Positions 38,957-49,469 of a DNA stretch of 64,000 nt are shown piece after piece. Source of the stretch: Prunus persica (Eukaryota; Streptophyta; Magnoliopsida; Rosales; Rosaceae); NCBI RefSeq assembly GCF_000346465.2, contig NC_034015.1:18337510-18401509 (forward strand). Reading direction: 5' to 3'. A program made the translations under genes and the position numbers. Under the pieces are notes generated by a model. It searched no databases and had not been told where the DNA came from. It saw only the letters and a program-made list of their open reading frames with translations. Every line of letters begins with the position of its first letter. The first letter of the stretch is position 1.

Positions 38957-38990
38957 GCTTCTAGGCTTCTAGGCTTCTAGGCTTCTAGGC
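38957..38990. repeat. 8-bp tandem repeat (GCTTCTAG)
   Basis: Four consecutive units of GCTTCTAG, exact, followed by a partial unit GCTTAG. Confidence 0.9.
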
Positions 38991-39425
38991 TTAGCCCTAG
39001 TGTGTGCAGGCATATAGGCGTATAGCTCTTTCCAGTTGGCTCTAGAGATTAAATATTGCCCATACATGCACCGTTTTAGGAGAAGTATTGTTCATGCACT
39101 GTTAGGAAAACAACTGGATGTATCTGATACATCATCACGATACATGCAACATGCTGATTTTTAGTATATATTATATATGGCTGGGGTTGGTCTGCCAAGT
39201 TGAGGAAATTAGAGAATGTTACCTGGTAAATTGTTGTCGATCGAGATGAACATTAATATTTATTCATGACCAATTTAGTATATCCTTATTGTCTAGTTGT
39301 TCGATCAATCAAAATAGCATTCACAGAAATGTTCTAACATAGATTAGCAACAAACATTGAAGAGATGGTATTATAGATTCATTAATTTTGCCTTGGTTTC
39401 AGGTTTGAGGTTTCCATACGCAATA

Positions 39426-39592
39426 TTGTTCTTTTTTTTTGGTCGAAACACTTTCATTAAGCGAAAGGGAAAGGAAGGAGACAACCCAACAAGCTGCAAC
39501 ACAACCAAACAGGCAGGAGCCAGACTAACGTCTGTAAACAACCCCGGGCAACACTACAAAAAGGCCAAACAGACCAATCACACCAAACATTA
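39426..39592 (-). mobile_element. probable LINE 3'-end fragment
   Basis: On the plus strand a T run is followed by GGTCGAAACACTTTCATTAA, then about 120 bp of non-AT-rich sequence. Read on the minus strand this is sequence ending in TTAATGAAAGTGTTTCGACC plus poly(A), the form of many plant LINE or processed-transcript 3' ends. No reverse transcriptase coding is left. Confidence 0.45.
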
Positions 39593-40686
39593 ATGTTATA
39601 TATGTACGTATACGTAGTCATTGGATTGAAGGCAAAAAAAGAAAAATCATTGGAATATTTAGATTGCCCACACGAATAATGGTCTATAGCTAGCTAGGCT
39701 GCCCTATAGCTTACGTCCCATTCTCTTCCTTAATTATTTCTCCATCCATATACCTTGTTCTAAAACTCAGTGTCTATACATAGAGCTAGGAATTAAACAC
39801 ACCGGCCCATCCTCATAACCATGCCTACATTTACATGCACTACTCTTCACCCCCGAAGAGAGATGTGGGACCAGACACATTTAAGCAGTGTTCTAGCCTC
39901 TCCTCTTTGTTGGATCAGAGTGAGCACGTAGGTTTGCTTGAGGCCCAAGTAACAGGCCCTAAAATATCCAAGTTGTTGTTTGCGATAAGCGTGCCACTGT
40001 TGGAACTTGGCTCAGTCCAACAGAAAGAGATTGATTGATTTAAGAGTGTGGTTCAGTGATTTGCGCGTTTAATAATCAAGCCATAGTGATCTGAATGAGG
40101 AATTTGCTCATATTAGTTATTTTCTATGCCTTGTATAATTTATACACTCGTTTAGTTCAAGTCTTGAAGGACCAACTCTTTATCGGGCTAGACATAAGCT
40201 TATCAGACTAGATATATCTAGCCAATTTCTGGTTGGTTTCTAGTCCGATGAACAAGAAAGTAAATGCAGATAAACTTAAATTCGGATGAGATACAATATA
40301 TTATAGGTCATCTTTCTAAGATTATCCCTACAAGTGTGCCCAAAAGCGTAGTTTGTTAGGTAAAATTGAAACATAAATGCGGATTATCAAATGGCCAAAC
40401 AATTTCCAACTTAACTAATATTGTACATTGATAATCCGTAAAAAAGAACCTAAATTCCGATCACGAGTTTATAGCCCATAAATAAAATGTCCTTATTTCA
40501 AGAGATTGCATTCAAATTCCTACAACTATAACGTTCAACCTTTGAAAATAGTAGTAAACCAACAAGACCAAGAAATTTGATCAACGGTCTTGTTGACATG
40601 TCCAGCCTTTCCTGTCTTGTCTAGTCTAATACCAATCTTGGGCTGGAATTTGCTTTCTTAGCCCAACCTCTACGACCCTCGCAGCT

Positions 40687-40837
40687 GAGTCATTCTATAG
40701 TAAGGGCTTTACATATAACCCACAGGTGAGATCTTATCTCTTAATCGTTGTATCAAACTAATCAATTTGATCCAACAATTAAGAGATAAAACATCACCTA
40801 AAGGCAATATATAAAGCCCTCACTATAAAATTCTTGT
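40687..40837. mobile_element. Mutator-like MITE with 9-bp target duplication
   Basis: A 151-bp element is flanked by CTCGCAGCT on both sides (40678-40686 and 40838-40846). The two halves are imperfect inverted repeats: TATAGTAAGGGCTTTACATATA on the left against TATAGTGAGGGCTTTATATAT read from the right end, and the match continues to TATCTCTTAAT near the centre. A 9-bp direct flank is the hallmark of Mutator-superfamily insertion. Non-autonomous, no coding capacity. Confidence 0.75.
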
Positions 40838-41333
40838 CTCGCAGCTTAGCTTCAACCTCTATCTCTATGTCATCAGCTAAGCCCATGAAACGTAGCCCAA
40901 GTACATGTAAGTAAAGGCAAACGCTGTTTCCCAGAGAAGCAGTTGACATTTGCTATAGTGCGCGTCCAAAAAACTGCCACTCTCCTACCAAACCCTTCCC
41001 CCTTTCCTTCTTAAGTTACAACTTACAAGACATCAACTATTACTTGTCACACACCAGCTTCTTCTCTTTGCCTATCACAAATCCACTCTCACATATAAAT
41101 TCTCGATCGTATACAATGTTACTTTCACGAAACTAATCGCGTAGCCCTGATCATGTGACTTTGTACATGCACACAAGAAGAAGTTTAACGTGAGAGAATT
41201 GTGTGCAAGACCAACACAGGCTAATATATGCATATAAAAGAATCCAATAACTCAACTAAAACCAAACCCATGAAATTCGGGAACAAGCTGCACGCATAGC
41301 ATTGTGTCTGTACGTCTCATTCTCTGTTCCTCC

Positions 41334-41340
41334 TATAAAA
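41334..41340 (+). promoter_or_regulatory. TATA box of PPME1-like gene
   Basis: TATAAAA, 100 bp upstream of the chosen start codon at 41440. This makes the open-frame extension beginning at 41302 an unlikely N-terminus. Confidence 0.65.
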
Positions 41341-41439
41341 CCCTTCCCATCCATCAATCAATCAATCAAATCACACCAAACCTCCATTTTCAAGACCTCA
41401 AAAACCCACAACACCCAAAAGAAACCCAAGAATTCACTA

Positions 41440-42135
41440 ATGGCACCATTTCTTGCTCCCAACCTCATCACCATCATCATGATCACGATCATCACAACCT
41501 CACCGCAGCTCGTTCTGACTCACCCGAACCTCATCCCTCCCCACCTCTCCCAACTCGACACGTGGATCGTCCACAACATGAGGGACTACGCCAACCGCAA
41601 GGCTACCCAAGTCACTCTCCGCTTCGACTCTAAATTGCTCTCCGCCGAGTACGCCTTCAAAATAATAACCGTCAAGAAAGACGGCACCGGAGACTTCAAA
41701 ACAGTCACTGACGCCGTCAACAGCATTCCGTCGTGGAACAAGCGTCGCGTCGTGGTGTTCATCGACGGGGGTGAGTACAGAGAGAAGATTCTGGTCGACG
41801 TGTCGCGGCCGTTCGTGACCTTTTACGGGGATAAGAACGACGTGCCATCGATCACGTTTGACGGCACGGCGTTGAAGTACGGGACGTGGGATAGTGCCAC
41901 GGTGGCCATCGAGGCCGACTACTTCGTGGCCGTCAACATTGCGTTCGTGGTAATAATAACAATACGTTATTATATGACTTGCCGTTTTGCTAATATTAAT
42001 TCTGATGTCGTTTTTCATCTCTGCATGTGCGTTTTAATTCACATTGCTTTTGCTCTCTGCAAGCTGTCACTTTGAGAGAGTGAGAGCAGAATGGCATGCT
42101 TGCCGTTTTTGGGGATTAGTTTGAGCGATGAGGTC

Positions 42136-42222
<87 letters not shown>

Positions 42223-43457
42223 GAGTGGTAGAAAATGTGAAGACAATGGCTATAGCTAGCTATTATTTAAGACCACTTTCCCTAAAATGGATTTAGAGTG
42301 TTTGGAGCGTTTTGGTTTTGGTTTCGCTTTGAAAACACTGCAGATGCATCAGCAATGCTAAACTTTCTTTAATCAAATTAATTGCATAATTAATGTGATC
42401 AAGGAAATTATATATACATATTATGATATTAATTGTTGGTTGTTTGATTTGGTGAATAAAATTGGCCAGTACTGTAAAAAAGCATGAAATGCTCATGTAG
42501 CCATGAAAAGATGGCAGCTTTTTATATAGGCAGTGTAAAGCATGTGACCATTAGCTTCAATATGAATAATTAGCTAGCTACCAGTTTAATTAATGATGAG
42601 CTCTGGAATTGTATTAATCCTATCTATTTATTTCACACATGATTTACACGCGGCATATGCATATGCATGCTTATTCTCTGTGTGTGTGTGTGTGTAGAAT
42701 TCGGCTCCAATGCCGGACGGGAAGAGGCCGGGGGCGCAGGCGGTGGCGATGAGAATATCAGGGGACAAGGCAGCGTTTCACAGCTGCAGGTTCATAGGGT
42801 TTCAGGACACGTTGTGTGACGATAGGGGGAGGCATTTCTTCAAGGACTGCTACATCCAAGGCACTGTTGATTTCATCTTTGGCAATGGCAAATCCCTCTA
42901 CTTGGTAATTCATTAATTATTTAACCCAATTAGAGTTTTCATAATTAAATCCAGATATAATCATACTTATTAATATTAAAATTGCAGAACAATAGGATAC
43001 ATTCAGTGGCAAATGGAATGGGGGTGATAACAGCACATGCAAGGGAAGATGCGGCAGACGACAGTGGGTTTGCGTTTGTGCATTGCAACATAACAGGGAC
43101 AGGTGACACATTTCTTGGGAGGGCTTGGAGGGACAGAGCTAGGGTTGTGTTTGCTTACACGTACATGGGATCTCTCATCGACAGCCAAGGATGGTCTGAC
43201 GCCAAGCACTCTGAGCGCGACAAGTAAGCACCATCCTAATTCAAGCGTAGGCTAATAATAATGTTCTTATACGTAACTTATTTTGAATTGTTATTAGGAC
43301 TGTGTATTATGGAGAGTACAAGTGTATGGGACCGGGTTCGAGCTCAACGGGTCGGGTCAAGTATGCAAAGATGTTATCCGATGAAGAAGCAAAGCCCTTC
43401 CTCAGCATGACTTTTATCAGAGGAACAAAGTGGGTTCTCCCACCTCCCAAGCTCTGA
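41440..43457 (+). CDS. type II pectin methylesterase (PPME1-like)
   Basis: Secreted pectin-demethylating enzyme without an inhibitor pro-domain. Four exons, 41440-41949, 42698-42904, 42988-43223 and 43298-43457, total 1113 nt, about 370 residues. Hydrophobic leader at residues 8-30, then the CE8 beta-helix beginning [16 protein letters not shown]. Active-site residues are all visible: Gln in PGAQAVAMR (about 184), Gln and Asp of GFQDTLCDD (about 206), Asp of VDFIFGN (about 228) and Arg of LGRAW (about 284). It ends [11 protein letters not shown], matching Arabidopsis PPME1 and relatives, which are pollen- or pollen-tube-enriched. Intron 1 holds an 82-bp GA array, and its end is a TG run that abuts the splice acceptor. 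Pollen expression is only inferred from the subfamily. Confidence 0.95.
42138..42219. repeat. 82-bp perfect (GA)n array in PPME1-like intron 1
   Basis: Forty-one uninterrupted GA units, the longest microsatellite in the window, in the 748-bp first intron. Likely highly polymorphic between individuals. Confidence 0.95.
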
Positions 43458-44794
43458 ACTTTAGATATATAAATGTTGTATGTAGGTAGGTTTGTAAACC
43501 TTGTAACAAAGCCGGTTCTGCAGTGAACATTGGGGTTTATATACATACCAATATTTCAGTTTTTTTTCTTCTTTTTAAATATCAGTACATATATTTGACT
43601 AAAATGGAAATTTCAAAGCCTTTTAATGTGAATGATTAGTTTTCTATGATATCTAATACATACATGATCCTGCTGCGTCGGAAAAGCTTCTTTCTCTCGA
43701 GAAAGACTTTTATAAAACGAAGATAACACCATTTTGTTATCTTTGGCCAATAATGCTATAACACGTGTGACAACACTTCCACATGACATAACATCATTGG
43801 TCGAAAATAGCAAAACAGTGTTAACCCTGTTGCAACCAAATTTTTTCTCCTTTCTCTCCCCTTAATGGTGCTTTCACAGTTGTAAATGGATTCAAACAGT
43901 TTAATTAATCTTTGAATTTAATCTGATCCCAACAATATTATAATTATATACATGTGTATATATCATTCATAGAGGTGGATTGCTGGACTCCACACAAGTG
44001 GGTCATGTCCTACAAAATTTGAGTTCTTTTAGTAATGAATGAGGACCAAATCTATGAATTATGAATACCAATGGGGCATTAAAATAATGCTTGCAATTTG
44101 ATTTAGTCCTTCACATGATAACTGCCATCAGATTATATACATAATATTGAACAAGACCTTAACAACTACCAATTAAAAACAATTATGAATTTTAATGATT
44201 GTGATCCTGGAACCATGTGCAGGCAGATTGAGACAGAGAGAACATTATAGTACATGAAGTGGAGGCCTTCACACTTATGCATGTGCCAAGATTGACAAAA
44301 TGAGAAAGAATCAGATATGTCTGCATAATAATATTTAGGGTAACAGACACTTGAAGATCTCTCATTCTTAAAGACTGAAAGCAACTATATATATACATAA
44401 ACTACGATATAATAACATGCGAACATTCAGATGAGATATATATCACTTGAAAATATTCTAGAATTTTTTCTATCATAGCCATATATTAATTAGTAAATTA
44501 AGTAATATTGGCATATATTTTAGTGGAGAGGACAAATGTGTTTCATACTTGATCAAACATCAGATGTAGGTCACATTCAATCAGAGAAAATAATCACCAC
44601 TCTATCACCAAATTGGAGGCACCACCACAGCATCAAAATATCTAACTAAACAACTTCTCCTATTGTTTGTTAATTAAAAACAAAAAGAGAAATGAAAAAA
44701 GATGTCTGCATACAAGGAGACCCTGCTCTTTACAACACAGAAAATCAGCCCTAAAACCTGGACCACTAAGAACATCATCACAATTACTAACTCT
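43458..44794. other. convergent intergenic between PPME1-like and SAUR genes
   Basis: Contains the 3' UTR of the pectin methylesterase on the left and of the minus-strand SAUR on the right. AT-rich, with no other gene or repeat recognised. Confidence 0.55.
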
Positions 44795-45474
44795 TCATTG
44801 AATGAGTTTCCAGTTTCCAGCTGCAAAAACCACCAACAAAACCAATTATCAAATGGAAAACAGATCAAGGGGCTATTTCAGAATTCAAATTCAATATACA
44901 AAAAGATGAATTGATTTTCACCTGGGCTTTCATCAGGGTGAGCTTTCTGATGGTTCTCCATGCACTTCAGGAGGTACTTGAAGGTCTCAGTCTCACATGG
45001 GATGGTGAGCCCGCCACTATGATCAAACCCAAATTCCTCCTCAGCCTTCTCCAGCAATACTTTGAAAAGGGAGTGGCTGAGGTAGCTAGTGGGAATGATG
45101 AACCTCCGAAGCTCCGGTCCAACATAAACCGCCAAGTACCCTTCGGGAACATCTGCTGGCGGTTCGGGACTGTGGCCGTTATCCTCGTCCGAATCACAAA
45201 TAATATTTGTTAGCCTCTTGCTAATTGCCGGTGAAATTCCCCCTCTATTTCGATCAGAACGGGGAGTGCCCTCCTCTATATGGGAAGCGCCTTCCTCTCG
45301 ACGAGGAGTGCCCTCTCCTCGACGAGGAGTGCCCTCCCCTCGATCAGAGCGGGTGCTGGCTCGGGGGCTGTTTGCCCTCGAGCCGAGCGTGACAACTTGC
45401 CACTTCTGCAGGATTTCTTTGAACTTGACAATCTGCCTGATCCCGGTCAACTTGCCGCTACCATTGTCATTCAT
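44795..45474 (-). CDS. SAUR protein (AT3G43120/SAUR70-like) with repeat-bearing insert
   Basis: Two coding exons, 44922-45474 and 44795-44820; 579 nt, 192 residues. The start [25 protein letters not shown] and the core ([21 protein letters not shown], then [23 protein letters not shown]) closely match an Arabidopsis subgroup that includes AT5G20810 and AT3G43120, whose members are about 30-40 residues shorter. The extra length is an insert of imperfect EGTPRR repeats at about residues 45-72 ([30 protein letters not shown]). The C-terminal intron with a tiny last exon (ending GNWKLIQ) is unusual among mostly intronless SAURs and less certain than the rest. A TATA box lies at 46636-46642 (minus strand), implying a leader of about 1.1 kb that probably contains an intron. 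Confidence 0.88.
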
Positions 45475-46635
45475 TGCTCGATGTTTACCACAATTGTTGA
45501 AAGAATCCCAACACAGAATACAGTGTCCGATTCCAGACAACAAGGTCTCATCAGATCTTGCACTGTGAAAGGATTAATTCAAATCATCGTCATTATAAGA
45601 AAACATACCAAATCCACCAAGTTCCCAACTTCAACCAGTTCCTCATTGATTTTTAGGATTATAGCAACATGGGTAATTTTTTATGTTTCTGAAAGGGAAA
45701 ATCATTTTTCTTTCCTTCTGATATTTGAATCAATACAATAGTACTTCATCTCAATTCTTCATTTTTGGGCTAACAAAGAGTCAGATATGAAACACTTTGT
45801 CAAATCATAAGTGTCTAACAAAATTAAAGCAAAAGGAGAGAGAGGAATTTGTCTCTCTCTCTCTCTCGGAATGGAAATTTCAGTTCCATGTCAAATGCAT
45901 CAATGCTGCCTATATACATATCATTAAGATCTGTCAACTGGAAAACCCAATTCCTCTACCAACACAACTTGCATGTATAATGGTTCAGAAAAAAAAAAAC
46001 CCATCAACCCAAAACACCAAAACCATCAAACAGTAAGTAAAATGCACCAGATGAAAAAGATAATGACAATTCAATATCAATCCATGAACACAAATATGAA
46101 CAAACATGTAAATACGTGTTATACAAATATTTATGTATCAATATGTGGAATTGTAAATACCCGAGGATGGGGAGGATATCAGCTGCAAACCCGAAGAAGA
46201 AACGCCATGGAGCTTCGGAAGGATATACACAGAGCGAGCTCTCCAAACAGAGAGATAAAAAATTTTCAAGGAAGTCTAAGTGTTTCTAATAATATTGACA
46301 ATAAATCCCATCCCAAAGAGAAAATGGAAAATGAAGTTGGGAGTTTTTTACTACTTCTGTGTTCCCATCAATTTTCGGAGGAAAATTTTCCTTTCTCACT
46401 CGCTCCACCTACGATTTCGGTGGACTCTGTTTTTTCGGTTTTCCTGGCAACCAAACAAACCTAACGGCCTCTTCTAATTCTATAAACCCAAAAACAAAGA
46501 CAAATACAAATATGGATGAATATATATTTGCAATTTTGGTGAAGTGGAAAAGGAAATGAATAGTTGTTGTTGTTGTGTTGTTTGTGAGTGAGGAGGAAGG
46601 ATGAGAAGAGATCTTAAGAAAAGAAAGCAGAGCAT

Positions 46636-46642
46636 CTTTATA
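46636..46642 (-). promoter_or_regulatory. TATA box for the minus-strand SAUR
   Basis: Reads TATAAAG on the minus strand (in GGCTATAAAGATG). No other minus-strand gene lies between it and the SAUR start at 45474, so it is the best candidate start site; the leader in between would need splicing. Confidence 0.45.
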
Positions 46643-47118
46643 GCCATGGCTTTTGACTTTGAACTTCGTTGATTGAATTTACAAAATTTTATTACGTGTC
46701 GTGTGAGTAATGGCATCGCCTTGCTTTTCTTGTTTCTGAGTTTTGCGTCCACGTGCTTGGAGGAATCTCCACAGCACAAGCGCCGCTTACTTGGGTCCCA
46801 TGCCAAGTCATTACTGATCCTATTTGTTTTCTTATTTTCTTTTTAGTAAAATGGGATGGAAATTAACAATACTACACAAATGTTTGCAAAATTATAGCCG
46901 AACTAATTACGATATAATCGTTTAATTTGATTATGTTTTAACAAATATCACAAAAGAAATCAACTAATTTAAGATGATTTGATTCGATTTAGGTCAATTT
47001 GCGAAATGTGTATTTTTTTCTTTCTTTTGTTAAGCAAGAAAGCATTTGGTGAGTGGGCTCTATTGACAAATAGAACCGACCATTAACATTTGAGGACTTG
47101 AAGCAACTGGTCACCCAC

Positions 47119-47170
47119 ACATTACATTACATTACATTACTAAAAAGTGTAAAAAGTGTAAAAAGTGTAT
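47119..47170. repeat. ATTAC pentanucleotide array and AAAAAGTGT array
   Basis: Four to five ATTAC units run directly into three units of AAAAAGTGT. Confidence 0.85.
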
Positions 47171-47670
47171 TAAAACAAACTCTAAAGAAAAGAAGACCAG
47201 CGAACGATAGCTAGCGGAGAGAGAAGGGTGTTTTGGTTGGTTGGTTGATGGGATTGGATAGTTGTGATACAACAAACAACAACAGGTATGCATGATTATT
47301 GCCAAAACCCCCTTTTATTTTCTTTATCAGACCAAAAACCCTTTCTACATGTGATTACCCACCCCACATTTTTTCCAATTCATATGTGTAAACTTTACAT
47401 TTGCTTACTAAATAAAAAATGTATGTCTTAAGGTTCAAAAGTTCGACCGACCCTCTTATATTTTTTTGTTTTGTTTCACGTTCGTGCATTGGTTGAGTGA
47501 GATTATTATGCTCTTTCATCTCAACTACATGAATTATCTTCCAATGATAGGCGTCATATTTGTTGATAAGGATGGAGAGGAAAAACATGTTAAGCTTCCA
47601 AGTTAGTAGAAGCTACGTGATGAATTATATTGAAAAATGATGGAGTATTTTGGACTTGTTGAAAATCTAA

Positions 47671-47900
47671 AGGCTCGTTTGAGAGTGCTTCTTTATGAAG
47701 CATTTTTGTTCATTAGAGCTTTTATTATAAAGATGTTGAAATTTTCATAAAAAATCAAAAAGCACATGATAGGTGCTTCTTGAGAAAGCAAATCTATGAC
47801 CTATAAGCACTTTTAGACTTTTCTGCCATATAGTATTAGAAGAGCTTTTGGTTGTCAGAAAGCTCTTTTAACCTTTATAGAAACACTCCAAAATGAACCT
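47671..47900. mobile_element. Tourist-like (PIF/Harbinger) MITE
   Basis: A 230-bp element with imperfect terminal inverted repeats: AGGCTCGTTTGAGAGTGCTTCT at the left, and AGGTTCATTTTGGAGTGTTTCT read inward from the right. TAA directly flanks both ends (47668-47670 and 47901-47903), the target preference of PIF/Harbinger elements. No coding capacity. Confidence 0.55.
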
Positions 47901-48724
47901 TAAGTGTTAAAGAAATTGTGGTTCTTAAACTTCTATTTGGGTTCACTTGGAAAAAACAAAAACAAAAACCATGTGTTTGCGTTTTATGAGAATTTTTTTT
48001 TAAAAAAAAAGAGATGCTGGACTTGAGACACTAATTAGCCTTTGTGGTTAGAGAAGTTTTTCTCGTGATTTGGGCCAGATTGAGATGAATGATTTTCATA
48101 CCATATTCAACTCCAAATCTCAATTAGCCCAAAAGCTCATCAGCGTCCTAATTTACTTATATGCTAACAATGTGTCTAATGGTACTACTACTATGCATGA
48201 GATATCCTCATCTATAATTCTAGAACATGGCTTCACCTAATTAACTTCCCTTCAGTTTTCATCGCAGGAAATACAATTTGATTGAAAATTAACTCCTACA
48301 TACATATTGGTTTATATGTTCCTGGTTATAATTTATCTTTATTATTATTTGCTTAGGTTTCAGGCAATTTAGAGATTGGAGACTTGCAAATAAAATGACC
48401 AGAAATGAGAAAGGACACGATTCACACGAAGTGACTTGAGTTTGAAGGATTAAATGACTTGGTGGACTACTAGGTTACTAAACTCAACCTATAGATTTTC
48501 TGTCAGTGTCATTTCACGACACTTGCTTGGGAACTTAGATTTTGCCACAGCCTCTCTCAGGTCTCAGCCATCCATTTATGTATGCGTCACCATCAAAATG
48601 TCCACCTTAAGACATACATGCCCTTTTAATTTCTTTCTAGTTGATTGATAGGGTCTACCTAATTTACCAAAATGCTTCCCAAGAAATCTCTCTCTTTTCG
48701 TTGCTTATTAGTACAATATTTGCA

Positions 48725-48728
<4 letters not shown>

Positions 48729-48767
<39 letters not shown>
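48729..48767. repeat. (GA)n microsatellite
   Basis: Uninterrupted GA array of 39 bp in intergenic DNA. Confidence 0.92.
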
Positions 48768-48771
<4 letters not shown>

Positions 48772-48857
48772 AGCTAGGTCATAATGGAAATTATACTTTT
48801 CATATTACAGCAAAAAGTTAATTAGAGTAAAAACTGTCCGAATTTTTACAATTTGAT

Positions 48858-48907
48858 GTCCTAACATTGACGAGAAAATTTTGTCCTAACATTGACGAGA
48901 AAATTTT
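48858..48907. repeat. 25-bp tandem duplication
   Basis: GTCCTAACATTGACGAGAAA starts at 48858 and again at 48883; the two copies are identical. Confidence 0.92.
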
Positions 48908-49230
48908 GTACTTGAAAGCTCTCGATGCATCTTTAATCAAAAATTTTAAAGTCAATGAGTTGGTTGAGTTGCTTCTCTCATTAAAAAAAATTTGTGGCAT
49001 CTGTGTGTGGTGCCCGTGAGCTATGGCTTTCAGATGAGATATATAGATAGCATGCAAAAGTTTTGGATGACATGAAATCATGACAAATCAAGCAACGGCT
49101 GAGGAGTGACATGCAAATTAAGTTCGACCTAAGCAATTTCATAATGTCATTCGTTACCTAACTTTATCTGAAAATGTTCCCCCAGAGAATCCCTTCTATT
49201 TATTTGTGGCTCAATTTAAATATCGGCTTA

Positions 49231-49469
49231 GGGTATGTTTAGGAATGCATCTAGAAATAACTCAGTACTTTTTGACAAGCGTTTAGTAAAAAAAACTTAA
49301 AACTGTTTCTCAGTCATAAAAATATTTTCTAGAATAGCACTCTCAAATATATGTTTATTTTTTTCTTAACGCACTTGGATCTTTAATAATTTGAACGTGA
49401 TTCTAATAAAAACACTTCTAGCAAAAGCACTAATCAGTACTTCTCATAAAAACATTCCCAAAAGACAAA
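49231..49469. mobile_element. second MITE candidate
   Basis: Weak terminal inverted repeats (GGGTATGTTTAGGAATG left, TTTGTCTTTTGGGAATG from the right) flanked by TTA on both sides. Size and target are like the element at 47671-47900 but the ends match poorly. Confidence 0.35.

Larger units (their letters stand above)
34100..41333. other. gene-free stretch, about 7.2 kb
   Basis: No protein-coding gene supported on either strand. Contents described separately: a foldback at 36555-36705, a CT array at 38530-38555, an 8-bp tandem repeat at 38957-38990, a LINE-like 3' end at 39426-39592 and a Mutator-like MITE at 40687-40837. The section 37000-37570 is unusually GC-rich for this region (including a C8-G4 run near 37350) but shows no gene. 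A TATA-like CTATATAAAG at about 37998 follows a GC-richer patch; no transcript could be assigned. Confidence 0.55.

Noticed and set aside
41500..42018. A 172-codon minus-strand frame opposite the PPME1-like first exon
   Set aside because: It is the antisense shadow of a GC-rich, well-supported pectin methylesterase exon.
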